From Planctomycetota bacterium (GTDB lineage Bacteria > Planctomycetota > UBA8742 > UBA2392): a stretch of DNA of 64,000 nt. How positions within the stretch are numbered: position 1 is the stretch's first letter; each line of letters begins with the position of its first letter. The notes under the pieces are model-generated. The model was given only the letters and a program-made list of their open reading frames with translations. It ran no database searches and was not told where the DNA came from. Positions 16,783 through 26,008 of this stretch are shown piece by piece. Position numbers and translations under genes: made by a program. The stretch covers positions 2,046,001-2,110,000 of the forward strand of contig JADKGX010000001.1 in NCBI GenBank assembly GCA_016722065.1, in the 5' to 3' direction.

Positions 16783-18807
16783 ATGATCCGCAGACAACGA
16801 ATCCTTGCCGTCGGGGCCCTGGCACTGGCAATCTGCGCCTTGACCAGCGCACAGGAAAAGCCCGCCGTGAAAACACCCGAGACGCCACAAGAGAAACCGG
16901 CAAGCAACCAGGCCCTGCCAGGCCCAACTGCGACCGAGCGCCGCTTTACCCAGTTGCCAGCAGCCTTTACCAGCTTTGGCGCGGCCGTGCAGGGCGGCTA
17001 CCTTTACGTCATTGGCGGCCACACGGCGCCGGCGCACCACTATTACCAGCAAGGCTTCCAGACCGGTTTCTGGCGCTTGTCGCTGGCGGACCGCACGAGT
17101 TGGGAACAACTGCCCGGCGGCGTCAGCCTGCAATCCGTTGCCATGGTCAGCGATGGCAAGCGGGTGATCCGCCTTGGTGGAATGACTGCCCGCAACCCGC
17201 AAGACAAACCCGACGACTTGCACAGCACAGCCGAAGTTGAGGCTTTTGACCCGCTGACCCGCACCTGGACCAGCCTGGCACCCCTGCCGCAGCCGCGCAG
17301 CAGCCACGACGCCGTGGTTCACGACGGCAAACTGTATGTCTTTGGCGGCTGGCAGCTCAGTGGCACCGGCGACGCCGACACGCCCTGGCAGGAAACCGGC
17401 CTGGTGCTTGACCTGGCGGCAGCCGACGCAAAGTGGCTGCCTGTGGACCAGCCCTTTCGCAAGCGGGCCTTGGCGCTGGCCAGTGTCGCGGGCCGTATCT
17501 ATGCCGTGGGCGGTATGACGCCAGAGGGCATGAGCGCATCTACCGACATCTTTGACCCTGCAACGAAACAATGGACTAAAGGGCCTGACCTGCCCGGCAT
17601 GGCCTTTGGTACGTCGGCCTTTGGGTTGGGCGGGCGGGTGTTTGCCACCACGTTTGACGGTGTGCTGCACAGCCACGCACCCGGCGAGGCCGCCTGGAAG
17701 CGCGAAGGCACCCTGGCGTTGCCGCGCATGTTTCATCGCCTGGTTGCTGCGGGCAGCGGACTGGCAGCCGTCGCCGGCACTACAACGGGTGGGCACTTGC
17801 GCACAATTGAATGGCTGCAGTCGGGCGCAACCGGCCCGGTCGTGACGCGGCTTGACCTGCCGGCGCCCGGCACGGCCAAAGTGCGACAGGGCATCTTTGC
17901 CCATCGCGGCAGCCTGTATGTGTTTGGCGGCAACAACTCGACGAAAGACCACCAGTTTCAGCCCGACAACTTTGTGGACGAGGCCTTTCGCGTCAATCTG
18001 GCAAACTTGAGTGTCACGGCGATGGCCGCACTGCCTGCCAAGCGGCAGTCATTTATCACCCAGGTTGTTGGCACAGGCCGCGACGAAGACCCCCAAGGAC
18101 TGGCGTTTGGGGGCTTTGGCTTCCATGCCGGCGGCGCCGCTGCGACATCGCAAGACCAGATTTTGCGGTATGACTTTGAGTCTGACGCCTGGAAGTCGCT
18201 GGACATCAAGCTGCCCAGCCCGATGACCCAGTTCGGCCATGCCCTCAACGGCGGCAAGGTGTACTTGTTTGGTGGCATGGATTTCGACGCTGCGCGCGGC
18301 GACAAAAAACAGTTCCAGCTTTCAGACCGCATCTGGGTATGGGATCGCCTGGGCAAGGATGACGCCAGCCGCAAGTTCGTTGCGCTGGACACCAAGCTGG
18401 GCACGGGCCGGCGCGCTTTTGCCGGGGCCGAGCTAGGCGGCAAGTATTACCTGGTGGGGGGCATGAAGGATCGCTTTGAGGAAGTGGAAACTTGCGAGGC
18501 CTTCGATTTCGCCACCGGCAAGTGTGAAGAGGTCCCCGCGCCGCCCGACGCGCGCATTTCGGCGCGGCTGGTGCCCCTCAAAGGCAAGCTGTACCTGGTA
18601 GGTGGTTCTGTTCAAACCAGCCAGGGCTTGGCCACTTGCCGCCGAATTGACGTTTACGATCCCGTTGCCAGGGTCTGGTCGGTTGCGCTGGCCGACATCG
18701 GCTTTGACGGCGGCGAAATGCAGGTCATGGCCTGGGGCCAGAGCCTGCTGGTGTACAGCGCCCACAACGATGACGGGCTGATCCGCCTGGTATTCATCCA
18801 ACCCTGA
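16783..18807 (+). CDS. Exported kelch-repeat beta-propeller protein
   Basis: A 674-residue secreted protein. A signal peptide (residues 1-23, ending near LTSAQ) is followed by a Pro/Lys-rich linker. Many kelch blades run to the end, each with a hydrophobic strand and double Gly (YVIGG, IRLGGMT, YVFGGW, YAVGGM, YVFGGN, YLFGGMD, YLVGGM, YLVGGS). They probably form two six- to seven-bladed propellers that bind protein or sugar. No catalytic Cu-radical site of the galactose-oxidase type was seen. The ATG at 16783 has GGAG 6-7 bases upstream. It is followed by a terminator and a second gene with the same palindrome, so the two kelch proteins are probably co-regulated. Confidence 0.8.
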   Translation: MIRRQRILAVGALALAICALTSAQEKPAVKTPETPQEKPASNQALPGPTATERRFTQLPAAFTSFGAAVQGGYLYVIGGHTAPAHHYYQQGFQTGFWRLSLADRTSWEQLPGGVSLQSVAMVSDGKRVIRLGGMTARNPQDKPDDLHSTAEVEAFDPLTRTWTSLAPLPQPRSSHDAVVHDGKLYVFGGWQLSGTGDADTPWQETGLVLDLAAADAKWLPVDQPFRKRALALASVAGRIYAVGGMTPEGMSASTDIFDPATKQWTKGPDLPGMAFGTSAFGLGGRVFATTFDGVLHSHAPGEAAWKREGTLALPRMFHRLVAAGSGLAAVAGTTTGGHLRTIEWLQSGATGPVVTRLDLPAPGTAKVRQGIFAHRGSLYVFGGNNSTKDHQFQPDNFVDEAFRVNLANLSVTAMAALPAKRQSFITQVVGTGRDEDPQGLAFGGFGFHAGGAAATSQDQILRYDFESDAWKSLDIKLPSPMTQFGHALNGGKVYLFGGMDFDAARGDKKQFQLSDRIWVWDRLGKDDASRKFVALDTKLGTGRRAFAGAELGGKYYLVGGMKDRFEEVETCEAFDFATGKCEEVPAPPDARISARLVPLKGKLYLVGGSVQTSQGLATCRRIDVYDPVARVWSVALADIGFDGGEMQVMAWGQSLLVYSAHNDDGLIRLVFIQP

Positions 18808-18813
18808 TCAGTA

Positions 18814-18850
18814 GAACCCGGCACGGCAGGCCGCGCCGGGTTCTTCTTCT
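18814..18850 (+). terminator. Intrinsic terminator after first kelch gene
   Basis: Stem GAACCCGGC / GCCGGGTTC (18814-18822 with 18835-18843) followed by TTCTTCT. It separates the two kelch transcription units. Confidence 0.7.
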
Positions 18851-18859
18851 CCATCTATA

Positions 18860-18874
18860 TGAGACTGCGTCTCA
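18860..18874. promoter_or_regulatory. Palindromic operator candidate, copy 2
   Basis: TGAGACTGCGTCTCA: the same arms as the site at 16746-16760 with a different centre. It lies 15 bp before the ATG at 18890. Confidence 0.6.
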
Positions 18875-18889
18875 ATATCGGAGTTTGCC

Positions 18890-21424
18890 ATGAAACCACA
18901 GTATCTCGGCCTTTTGCTGCTTCCTGTCCTGTTGACTCTTGCCGCCTGTGGCGGCGGTGACGCAGGCGGGGGTGGCGGCGGCAGTACTGTCAACTTCGCC
19001 ATCACTACAACTTTGCTGCCCGATTCCTTGCAAGGCGTGCCCTATTCGCAGCAATTGCTCACGGTCGACGGCGCTGCGCCGGTCACCTTTGCGTGGGCGG
19101 CAGGTTTCACGCCCCCGGCGTGGTTGAGTCTCTCCAGTACCGGCGTTCTGTCGGGCACACCCACGGCGCCGGGCAGCCATGTTCTGGAAGTCACGGCCAC
19201 GGATGCGGCCATGATTCATGCCGTTGCCACGCGCACGCTGGCCCTGAACGTACTGGCCCGCCCGCGCATCACCGCAACGGCCCTGCCGCGCGCGATCAAG
19301 GGCCAGATCTACACAGGGCAAGTTACGCACAACGCGCCCGCGGCCCTGGGCGCGACGCTGGCGCTGCTTGCGGGCACGCTGCCCGCGGGCATCAGCATGA
19401 GCGGCGCCGGCCTGTTCAGCGGCACGACCACCGAGGGCGGGTTGCATGAACTGGAGATCGGCCTGTTTGTCGGCAGCACCCAGGTAGATGCCATCCAGAC
19501 GGACCTGATGGTGTATGAAAGCATTCCCTACACCTACATGGAGGACGCGCTGGAGCCCAACGACAGCACCGGCACCGCGACGCAACTGCTTGCAGGCAAC
19601 GCACCGCCGGGCCGCCTGACCAGTGCCGACCGGTTTGTGCAAGGTCAGACGTTGACGCTGAATTCAGACCAGAACATCACCAAGCCGGATGCCGACGACT
19701 ACTTCAAGTTCAACATCGGCACGGTGGGGACGATCAAGATCGAGCTGTTCTTTCGCGGACTGGTGGGCGAGATAACGGCATCGCTTTGGTTCTATGCTGG
19801 CGTGCCCACGCACGCGGTCAGTGTCGTCGCCACCGCCAACAGCCAGGGTGACGATGCGCTTCTGGAGTACCACAATGCCCAGCTTTCGGCTGGCGTCGGC
19901 GCTGGTTACTACTACCTGCAGGTGCACGCGCCGCTGGATGCGGCCCTGGGCTTGTGGAACCGCAACGCATACAGTTTTCGCCTTTCCTTCAACGATCTGA
20001 CGATCGCGACTTCGCAACTGGAGGCCAACAGCGTTGGCGGCAGCATTGATGTGCCAGTGACAGGATTCAACCAGGGTGCAGCGCCCGCGGCGCCTAGCTG
20101 GAACCTGGTCAGCGGCACCCTGCCAGCGGGCGTGAACTTCACCAGTGCAGGCCATTTCGTGGGTACACCCGCGGATTTCGGGTTGCGCGACTTCACAGTG
20201 GCACTGCAGGACAGCGGCGCAACCGTGCAACGCGCGATCAAAGTGCGTTTCTTTGATTCCAGCGCCGGAAACTTCTGGCAGGTGAAGGGCGAACGTCGCC
20301 TTTACAACGGAACCAGTGACCCGGTTCTTGAGGCCTACGGAGACGCCATGGTCGTTGCGCCCCACCCCGACTATCCGGCCGAGGGTGCAATCTATGTGCT
20401 GGGCGGCCGCACAGACGTGACGATAGACAGCCTGCGCGTCTTTCATACCGACCGCGCCGGCATACCGGCCGCCATGCAGTTCAAGTTTGAGAACCTGAAC
20501 AAGCCGATGATTTTTCCGCGACGCTACCACGGCGCAGCCTTCGTGCAGCACAGCTACGGTGGCTACATCTATGTAGTGGGCGGCGAGATCGGCGCTGCAA
20601 CTGGCGGTCACGCCGCAGGTGACTACTTTTTCGGAGTCGAGCGTCTGCAAGTGGCAGATGGCGCGGGCAACGCACTTTCGCACCCGCTGGCGTCTACCTG
20701 GCAATCCGTGGCAAACCTACCCCAACAGGACAGCGGCCTGAACATCAAGGGCTGGGCCGAGTTCGGGCTTGCGGTCAATGATGCGGCCAATGATGTCGAC
20801 GACCGCCTCTATCTGGTCGGCGGACGTTACCAGGTTGAAGACAGCGTTGGTTCTGGCACCTACGGCATGAAGTTTCACAACGCCATGCTGATGCTGGAAT
20901 GCCCCGCCAGTGCTGGTGGCGCTGGAACCTGGTATCGAAAACTGGACGTCAACCCTTACAGCCCCCGGCGTTTTCCGGCCGTGGCTATGTTGAACGGCCG
21001 CATTTACGTCGCGGCAGGTCGCAGCGGCACGGTGGGCCAGACGGGTTCAGGGGCCGCCCCTTTGGCCACGATCGAAATGATCCAGCCGGACCCGGTAGCC
21101 GCGAATCCGGCGCTGGCACTGGCCGGTGCGGGGCAGTTTCCAACCCTGAGTGAGGCCGTGTACTACCCCATGTTCGCAGCGCTGAACGGCAAGCTGTACA
21201 TCTGGTGCGGCTGGGACGGCAGCGCCGTACCTACGGGCACGCGGCGACTGCACAGCTTTGAACCCAATGCCGGTGGTACCGGGGGTGCAGTTGTACGTCT
21301 GTGTGACGCCGATTGGGGTACTGGGTTTGGCGGAGGCGTTGCACACGACGGCAAACTGTGGGTCATATCCGGCATTGGCCACAGTGCCGAATCAGCACCC
21401 TTGAACCTGCGTTATCAGCCCTGA
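18890..21424 (+). CDS. Lipoprotein with Ig-like, PPC-like and kelch domains
   Basis: An 844-residue lipoprotein. The type II signal peptide ends in LTLAAC (Cys about residue 20), followed by a Gly-rich linker. Putative-Ig (He_PIG-like) domains lie at about 35-125 and 125-205, with the pattern Y-Q-L-DGAAPVTFAW-PPAWLSLS-GVLSGTP. A pre-peptidase-like beta domain at about 215-365 starts with DALEPNDSTGTATQL and has PDADDYFKFNI. Another Ig-like domain lies at about 375-460 (LPAGVNFTSAGHFVGTPA), and kelch blades run from about 485 to the end (IYVLGGR, IYVVGGE, LYLVGGRY, IYVAAGR, LYIWCGW). It is probably anchored in the outer membrane and displayed. GGAG lies 7-10 bases before the ATG. It is partnered with the upstream kelch gene through the shared palindrome. 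Confidence 0.78.
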   Translation: MKPQYLGLLLLPVLLTLAACGGGDAGGGGGGSTVNFAITTTLLPDSLQGVPYSQQLLTVDGAAPVTFAWAAGFTPPAWLSLSSTGVLSGTPTAPGSHVLEVTATDAAMIHAVATRTLALNVLARPRITATALPRAIKGQIYTGQVTHNAPAALGATLALLAGTLPAGISMSGAGLFSGTTTEGGLHELEIGLFVGSTQVDAIQTDLMVYESIPYTYMEDALEPNDSTGTATQLLAGNAPPGRLTSADRFVQGQTLTLNSDQNITKPDADDYFKFNIGTVGTIKIELFFRGLVGEITASLWFYAGVPTHAVSVVATANSQGDDALLEYHNAQLSAGVGAGYYYLQVHAPLDAALGLWNRNAYSFRLSFNDLTIATSQLEANSVGGSIDVPVTGFNQGAAPAAPSWNLVSGTLPAGVNFTSAGHFVGTPADFGLRDFTVALQDSGATVQRAIKVRFFDSSAGNFWQVKGERRLYNGTSDPVLEAYGDAMVVAPHPDYPAEGAIYVLGGRTDVTIDSLRVFHTDRAGIPAAMQFKFENLNKPMIFPRRYHGAAFVQHSYGGYIYVVGGEIGAATGGHAAGDYFFGVERLQVADGAGNALSHPLASTWQSVANLPQQDSGLNIKGWAEFGLAVNDAANDVDDRLYLVGGRYQVEDSVGSGTYGMKFHNAMLMLECPASAGGAGTWYRKLDVNPYSPRRFPAVAMLNGRIYVAAGRSGTVGQTGSGAAPLATIEMIQPDPVAANPALALAGAGQFPTLSEAVYYPMFAALNGKLYIWCGWDGSAVPTGTRRLHSFEPNAGGTGGAVVRLCDADWGTGFGGGVAHDGKLWVISGIGHSAESAPLNLRYQP

Positions 21425-21504
21425 TGTTGCCTGTCAGGACCCGCAATGCTGCGGAACCTGTTGTGCGTGCATTTTTCGGGCTTCTGGTAGCCGGAAAAAC
21501 CAAG

Positions 21505-21541
21505 CGAGGGGCCGGATGGTCCGGCCCCTCGTGTCGTCTTT
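21505..21541. terminator. Bidirectional terminator between kelch lipoprotein and pilC
   Basis: 12-bp perfect stem CGAGGGGCCGGA / TCCGGCCCCTCG with a TGG loop (21505-21531), followed on the plus strand by GTGTCGTCTTTC. It lies between convergent genes. Confidence 0.7.
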
Positions 21542-21590
21542 CGGGGTGATTGGGTTGCCCAGGGCTGATCGAACCCTGCCGTTATCGCTA

Positions 21591-23234
21591 CTAGCTGCCC
21601 ATTCCGCTGGAAGACATCTGCAACAGCGGGATGATGACAGCGCTGACAATGCCGCCCACAACCACAGCCATCAACACGATCATGATCGGTTCAATCAAGC
21701 CGGTCATGCGGGTCAGGGCGATCTCCACTTCTTCGTCGTAGGCGTGGGCCACTCGTTCCAGAAGGCTTTCCAGCTCGCCGGTTTGTTCGCCCACGGCGAT
21801 CATGTAGCCCACCACCGGTGGAAACACGCCTGATTTCTTGATCGGCGTGCTGATGTCTGTGCCCTCGACAATGCTGTCGTGCACGCCCTGAATGACTTCC
21901 TGGATCGCGCGGTTGCCGACGATTTTCTTGACGATGCGCAGCGATTCCAGCGCCGTCATGCCAGAACGCAACAACACCGCAAAAGTGATAGTGAAGCGGC
22001 TGACCGCGGCTTTGCGCAGTACGTCGCCGAACACCGGCATCTTCAACTTGGCTTTGTCCCATCCCAGCCGGAAGGTATCGCGCTGCAAGGCGCCTTGGAG
22101 AAAGAAGAAAGCAATCAAAGGGCCCTTGATCATCAGTTCCCAATAGCTCTTCATGAAGTCGCTGACAGTGACCAGGATCAGCGTTGGCAAGGGCAGCGGC
22201 ACGTTCTGTTCAATCAGAATCTTGGTGATCTGCGGTACCACAAACGTCATCAGCAGAATCACCACCAGCACGCTGACTGTCAGCATGATTGCCGGGTACA
22301 TCATGGCGTTGATCAGCTTGTTGCGCAGGCGGTTCTGGTTACTCAGGTATTCCGCGACGCGCGAAAGTACGTCGTCAAGCTGGCCGCTGGCCTGGCCGGC
22401 GCGCACCATGTTGACGTAAAGGCTGTTGAAGTAGCCGGGGCAGGTTTCCAGTGCGTTGGCGAAGTCCGTGCCCTGCGTTACCTGCTCGCGCAAATGGCGC
22501 AGTACTTTCTGCATGCCCGGGCTGTCGGCCTGCTCAATACAGGCGTTCAGGGCCTGGGCCAGGGCAATGCCCGAATGCAGCAAGGTCGCTAACTGGCGTG
22601 TGAAACTGCTGACTTCGCCCAGGTTCTGGATCTTGTCGTTGCCTTCGCTGGTGCCGGTGTCCTTCATTTTGGCAAACGAAAGCACGCACATTGCGGCCAG
22701 CGAGCCATACACCAGCGCAAACAGTCCGGCCAGGTAATCACTCTCTGTGACCAGTTTGCTGAACGGGCCGATTGCCTCAATGACCGCAAACAGGGCCGTC
22801 ACCGTCAGCGCCCAGGTCTTTCGCTTCAATATCACATAGCCAAACATGGCCGTGGCGCCCGCCGAGATAATCGTGACGGCAATGCGCACGGGGGTAATCG
22901 CATCGGCGGCAGCCTGGCCGTCCAGCGACGAAGACGATTGCCCGCGCCAGGCCAGAACCAACTGCAACAGCAGCACACCGGCTGAAATGATGGCCAGAGT
23001 ACCCGTGGCCTGGACAACTGTGGGAAGTTCGGCCGAAACGACGACCTGCTTTTCGCCCTTTTCGTTCTTTACGACTTCACGCTTGGTTTGCGTGCCGCGG
23101 ACTTCATTGATGCCTGTGACGTAAATCTTCTGTTGGCGCAGCTTTTCGCGGGCGTCGCGGGCAGTATCAGCGTCGATCACGCCGTTGGCGGCGCGACCTT
23201 TGGCGTTGAGTGCTTTGTATTCGAAAACAGGCAT
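21591..23234 (-). CDS. pilC: Type IV pilus/type II secretion inner-membrane platform protein with an extra membrane domain
   Basis: Platform protein for the pilus assembly/retraction ATPases. The start MPVFEYKALNAKG at 23234 matches the family N-terminus; an upstream Met at 23297 is not supported. After the small N-terminal domain (1-45), a region of about 140 residues (65-205) with four hydrophobic spans (about 78-96, 117-136, 140-157, 168-188) is inserted. Then the two usual T2SSF domains follow (about 205-330 with FTRQLATLLHSGIALAQAL, and about 405-535 with FTITFAVLLRSGMTALESL), each with membrane helices. The total of 547 residues is well above the roughly 400 of usual PilC. The tail is RMTGLIEPIMIVLMAVVVGGIVSAVIIPLLQM, typical of the family. 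It is divergent from pilT, with about 200 bp between them. Confidence 0.9.
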   Translation of the reverse strand: MPVFEYKALNAKGRAANGVIDADTARDAREKLRQQKIYVTGINEVRGTQTKREVVKNEKGEKQVVVSAELPTVVQATGTLAIISAGVLLLQLVLAWRGQSSSSLDGQAAADAITPVRIAVTIISAGATAMFGYVILKRKTWALTVTALFAVIEAIGPFSKLVTESDYLAGLFALVYGSLAAMCVLSFAKMKDTGTSEGNDKIQNLGEVSSFTRQLATLLHSGIALAQALNACIEQADSPGMQKVLRHLREQVTQGTDFANALETCPGYFNSLYVNMVRAGQASGQLDDVLSRVAEYLSNQNRLRNKLINAMMYPAIMLTVSVLVVILLMTFVVPQITKILIEQNVPLPLPTLILVTVSDFMKSYWELMIKGPLIAFFFLQGALQRDTFRLGWDKAKLKMPVFGDVLRKAAVSRFTITFAVLLRSGMTALESLRIVKKIVGNRAIQEVIQGVHDSIVEGTDISTPIKKSGVFPPVVGYMIAVGEQTGELESLLERVAHAYDEEVEIALTRMTGLIEPIMIVLMAVVVGGIVSAVIIPLLQMSSSGMGS

Positions 23235-23437
23235 GTGGCTCCGGCCCGCCTTGGGCGGGTGTGGATTGTAACGCCCCAAGCCCCGGTTCGTTGGCAACCG
23301 TGCAGTTGGGGCAATTCAGTAAGGCGTCAGACAGAGGATTGTTACTTGGGACAAACCCTCTAGACTTGATTCTTCATCACGAAAGCACATTCTTCAAGCC
23401 AGTCCGGCAAACCGCCGGCTAAGGACAAGGAGCCCCC

Positions 23438-24676
23438 ATGTCGGGTGCCTACGCTGATCCAAACTCAAGCCCCTATCTTCGTCAGCCCAGTGGTGCTCAT
23501 GCCGCGCCAGAAGGCGGCTGGACAAAGGGTGGCGGCCAAGGCGAAGGCTGGGTGGAAGGCGATCAACCCGCCGCCGCCAGCAACGCCTTTACGAACACCA
23601 ACCTGCTGAACCAGTTGCTCGAGATTGCAGAGGCAGAAAACGCCTCGGACCTGCACCTGGTGGCAGGCGCGCCCCCGGTATTGCGCATCAATGGCCGGCT
23701 GGTACCGGTAGAGGCCAAGGTTCTCAGCCCTGAGGACACCGAAGCGGCCCTGCGCAGCATTCTATCGGACCGCGAAATGGAGCGGTTCTATGAGCACCGC
23801 GCGCTGGACTGCACCCACACCACGCCTGATGGCAAGGGCCGGTTCCGCGTAAGCGCCTACGTGCAGCGCGGGGCCGTAAGTGTCGTGTACCGGCGTATTC
23901 CCAGCGACGTCAAACCGATTCATTCGCTGGGCCTGCCGCCCGGCGCCACCAAGCTGTACGCAATGAACGACGGCCTGATTTTGTGCGTGGGCCCCACGGG
24001 CTGCGGCAAAAGCACAACGCTTGCCACAATCATTGACCAGATCAACAGCGAGTTCAACGACAACATCATCACCGTCGAAGACCCGATCGAATTCGTCCAC
24101 CGCCACAAGCGCAGCCTGGTCAACCAGCGTGAACTGTACAGCGACGTGAACAGCTTTGCCGAAGCCCTGCACTTTGCCCTGCGTGAAGACCCGGACGTCA
24201 TCATGGTGGGTGAAATGCGCGACATTGAAACCATGCGCACGGCCATCACGGCCGCAGAAACGGGCCACTTGGTGCTTTCGACGCTGCACGCCATCGACAC
24301 CATCAGCACGATCGACCGCATCTGCGCCATGTTCCCGGCCGAGGAACAGGACTACGTGCGCCTGCAGCTTTCCATGGTACTGCGCGCGGTAGTTGCCCAG
24401 CGCCTGCTGCCGACCAAGAACGAAGAAAAGCGCGTAATGTGCGCCGAGCTGCTGATCGTCACGCCCGCCGTGGCCAACATGATTCGCCAGGCCCAGCCCG
24501 CGTTGATCTACCAGGCGCTCGAGACCGGTGCCACGCACGGCATGATGAGCTTTGACAAGTGCCTGATCGGGCTTGCCAAGAAGGGCGTGCTGGACCCCGA
24601 CACCGCCATCCGCAACGCCCGCCACACCAAGGCCGTGGCCGAGGCTCTCGGCCGCGCTGCAGTCTTGAAGGCCTAA
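23438..24676 (+). CDS. pilT: Type IV pilus retraction ATPase
   Basis: Hexameric ATPase of the GspE/PilT family that drives pilus retraction (twitching, DNA uptake). The 412-residue protein has Walker A GPTGCGKST (about 186-194), Asp-box residues around EDPIEF, Walker B DPDVIMVGEMRD (about 249-260) and the His box ETGHLVLSTLHA. The core begins at about residue 58 with LLEIAEAENASDLHLV. The first 55 residues are a Gly/Pro/Ser-rich extension not usual for PilT. AAGGAG lies shortly before the ATG. The AIRAGR-type motif of classical PilT is replaced by TAIRNARHTKA near the end, so a PilU-like or variant retraction role is possible. Confidence 0.9.
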   Translation: MSGAYADPNSSPYLRQPSGAHAAPEGGWTKGGGQGEGWVEGDQPAAASNAFTNTNLLNQLLEIAEAENASDLHLVAGAPPVLRINGRLVPVEAKVLSPEDTEAALRSILSDREMERFYEHRALDCTHTTPDGKGRFRVSAYVQRGAVSVVYRRIPSDVKPIHSLGLPPGATKLYAMNDGLILCVGPTGCGKSTTLATIIDQINSEFNDNIITVEDPIEFVHRHKRSLVNQRELYSDVNSFAEALHFALREDPDVIMVGEMRDIETMRTAITAAETGHLVLSTLHAIDTISTIDRICAMFPAEEQDYVRLQLSMVLRAVVAQRLLPTKNEEKRVMCAELLIVTPAVANMIRQAQPALIYQALETGATHGMMSFDKCLIGLAKKGVLDPDTAIRNARHTKAVAEALGRAAVLKA

Positions 24677-24685
24677 GCAATCGCC

Positions 24686-24741
24686 GCGAAAAAGCAAAAG
24701 AGCGAACGGGATTACGCTCGTTCGCTCTTTTGTTTTTTCGC
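24686..24741 (+). terminator. Strong intrinsic terminator after pilT
   Basis: Stem AAAAGAGCGAACG / CGTTCGCTCTTTT (24696-24708 with 24719-24731), followed by GTTTTTTCG. Outer bases GCGAAAAA/TTTTTTCGC can extend the hairpin. Confidence 0.85.
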
Positions 24742-24812
24742 GGCCCCTGCCGTTTGCATTGCCCCACGCTTATCGTTCAATGGCTGCGTGCGGACGAGCC
24801 AGAAAGCCAGCC

Positions 24813-25970
24813 ATGATCAACTTTGACCAGAACGCTACCACACCCGTTGATGAAGCGGTGCTCAACGAACTGATCCGCGCTACGCGCGAGTTCGATGGCA
24901 ACTCGAGTTCCGGCCATTCCCTGGGCCTCAAGGCCGGAAAGTTTCTCGAAGAGTGCCGCGCGCGAGTGGCCAAAGTGCTGAATGCCACAAAGCCCGGCGA
25001 AATCGTGTTCACCAGCGGCGGTACTGAAAGTGACAACGCTGCGATCAACGGCATGGGCTGGGGCATGCGCGAAAAGCACGGCCGCACTGGCGTTGTCACC
25101 TGCGCGATTGAACACCGCGCCGTGCTGGCGCCCTGCGATTGGCTTGGCACCCAAGGTTTCAAGGTGACAGTGCTGCCCGTGGATGCAAACGGCGCGGTGA
25201 ACATGGAAGCTGCGCGCAAAGTAGTGAACAAAGACTGTGCGCTGATCAGCATCATGCTGGCCAACAACGAGATTGGCACCATCCAGCCGATTGCCGACCT
25301 TGCCAAACTCGCCCACGACAACGGCGCACTGCTTCATACCGATGCCGTGCAGGCTGCCGGCAAGCTGGACCTGGACGTGCAGAAACTGGACGTCGATGCG
25401 ATGAGCCTGTCTGCCCACAAGTTCTATGGCCCCAAAGGCGTGGGTGTGCTGTACCTGCGCGACAAAACGCCCTATCACACCTACATGCTGGGCGGCACGC
25501 ACGAAAACAACCGCCGCGCGGGCACCGTGGCTGTGCCGCAGATTGCCGCGTTGACCCTTGCACTGGAACTTGCCGACAAAAAGCGCCGCGAAAAGGGCGA
25601 CTATCTGCGTGCCCTGCGAGACCAATTGGTCAAAGAAGTGCTGGCCAAGGTTCCGGGCGCACACCTCAATGGCGACCTGAAGTATTGCACACTCAACACC
25701 GCCAGCATCCGCTTTGACGGCATTTATGGCGGGTTCCTGCTCAAGCGCATGGACGACGCGGGAATACTGGCCAGCGCGGGCAGCGCCTGCATGTGGGAGC
25801 GCACAAAACCCAGCCACGTGCTGGACGCCCTTGGCCTGAACGAAGAACAAGGCAGCGGCACCATCCGCTTCAGCCTGGGATACACCAACACGGCCGGAGA
25901 AGTCAGCCAGGTTGCGGAAGCTTTGTCCAGGTTGGTGCCCGCGCTGCGCAGCGAACCACAGCCGGTTTAG
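24813..25970 (+). CDS. Cysteine desulfurase (NifS/IscS family)
   Basis: PLP enzyme that removes sulfur from cysteine to supply Fe-S clusters and thio-modified tRNA. The 385-residue protein starts MINFDQNATTPVD, the usual DxNATTP beginning. It has GTESDNAAI, the PLP-Lys block LSAHKFYGPKGVGVLY (Lys about 202) and the active-site Cys in ASAGSACMWERTKPSHVL (about 325). The loop around this Cys lacks the long extension typical of class I IscS, so a class I or II label is uncertain. An upstream in-frame Met at 24759 adds a non-homologous stretch. It follows the pilT terminator and is probably its own unit; no iscU or iscA neighbour was found. Confidence 0.9.
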   Translation: MINFDQNATTPVDEAVLNELIRATREFDGNSSSGHSLGLKAGKFLEECRARVAKVLNATKPGEIVFTSGGTESDNAAINGMGWGMREKHGRTGVVTCAIEHRAVLAPCDWLGTQGFKVTVLPVDANGAVNMEAARKVVNKDCALISIMLANNEIGTIQPIADLAKLAHDNGALLHTDAVQAAGKLDLDVQKLDVDAMSLSAHKFYGPKGVGVLYLRDKTPYHTYMLGGTHENNRRAGTVAVPQIAALTLALELADKKRREKGDYLRALRDQLVKEVLAKVPGAHLNGDLKYCTLNTASIRFDGIYGGFLLKRMDDAGILASAGSACMWERTKPSHVLDALGLNEEQGSGTIRFSLGYTNTAGEVSQVAEALSRLVPALRSEPQPV

Positions 25971-26008
25971 CACGTGCGTCCCACCGCCAGCGAAAGGCGC
26001 CCTGGTGC

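Noticed and set aside
16765..17952. 395-codon minus-strand frame opposite the kelch gene
   Set aside because: Shadow of a coding strand with strong kelch motifs; it has no recognisable domain.
18818..18840. CGGCAC-N-GC run resembling a sigma-54 promoter
   Set aside because: Spacing wrong and the bases belong to the terminator stem.
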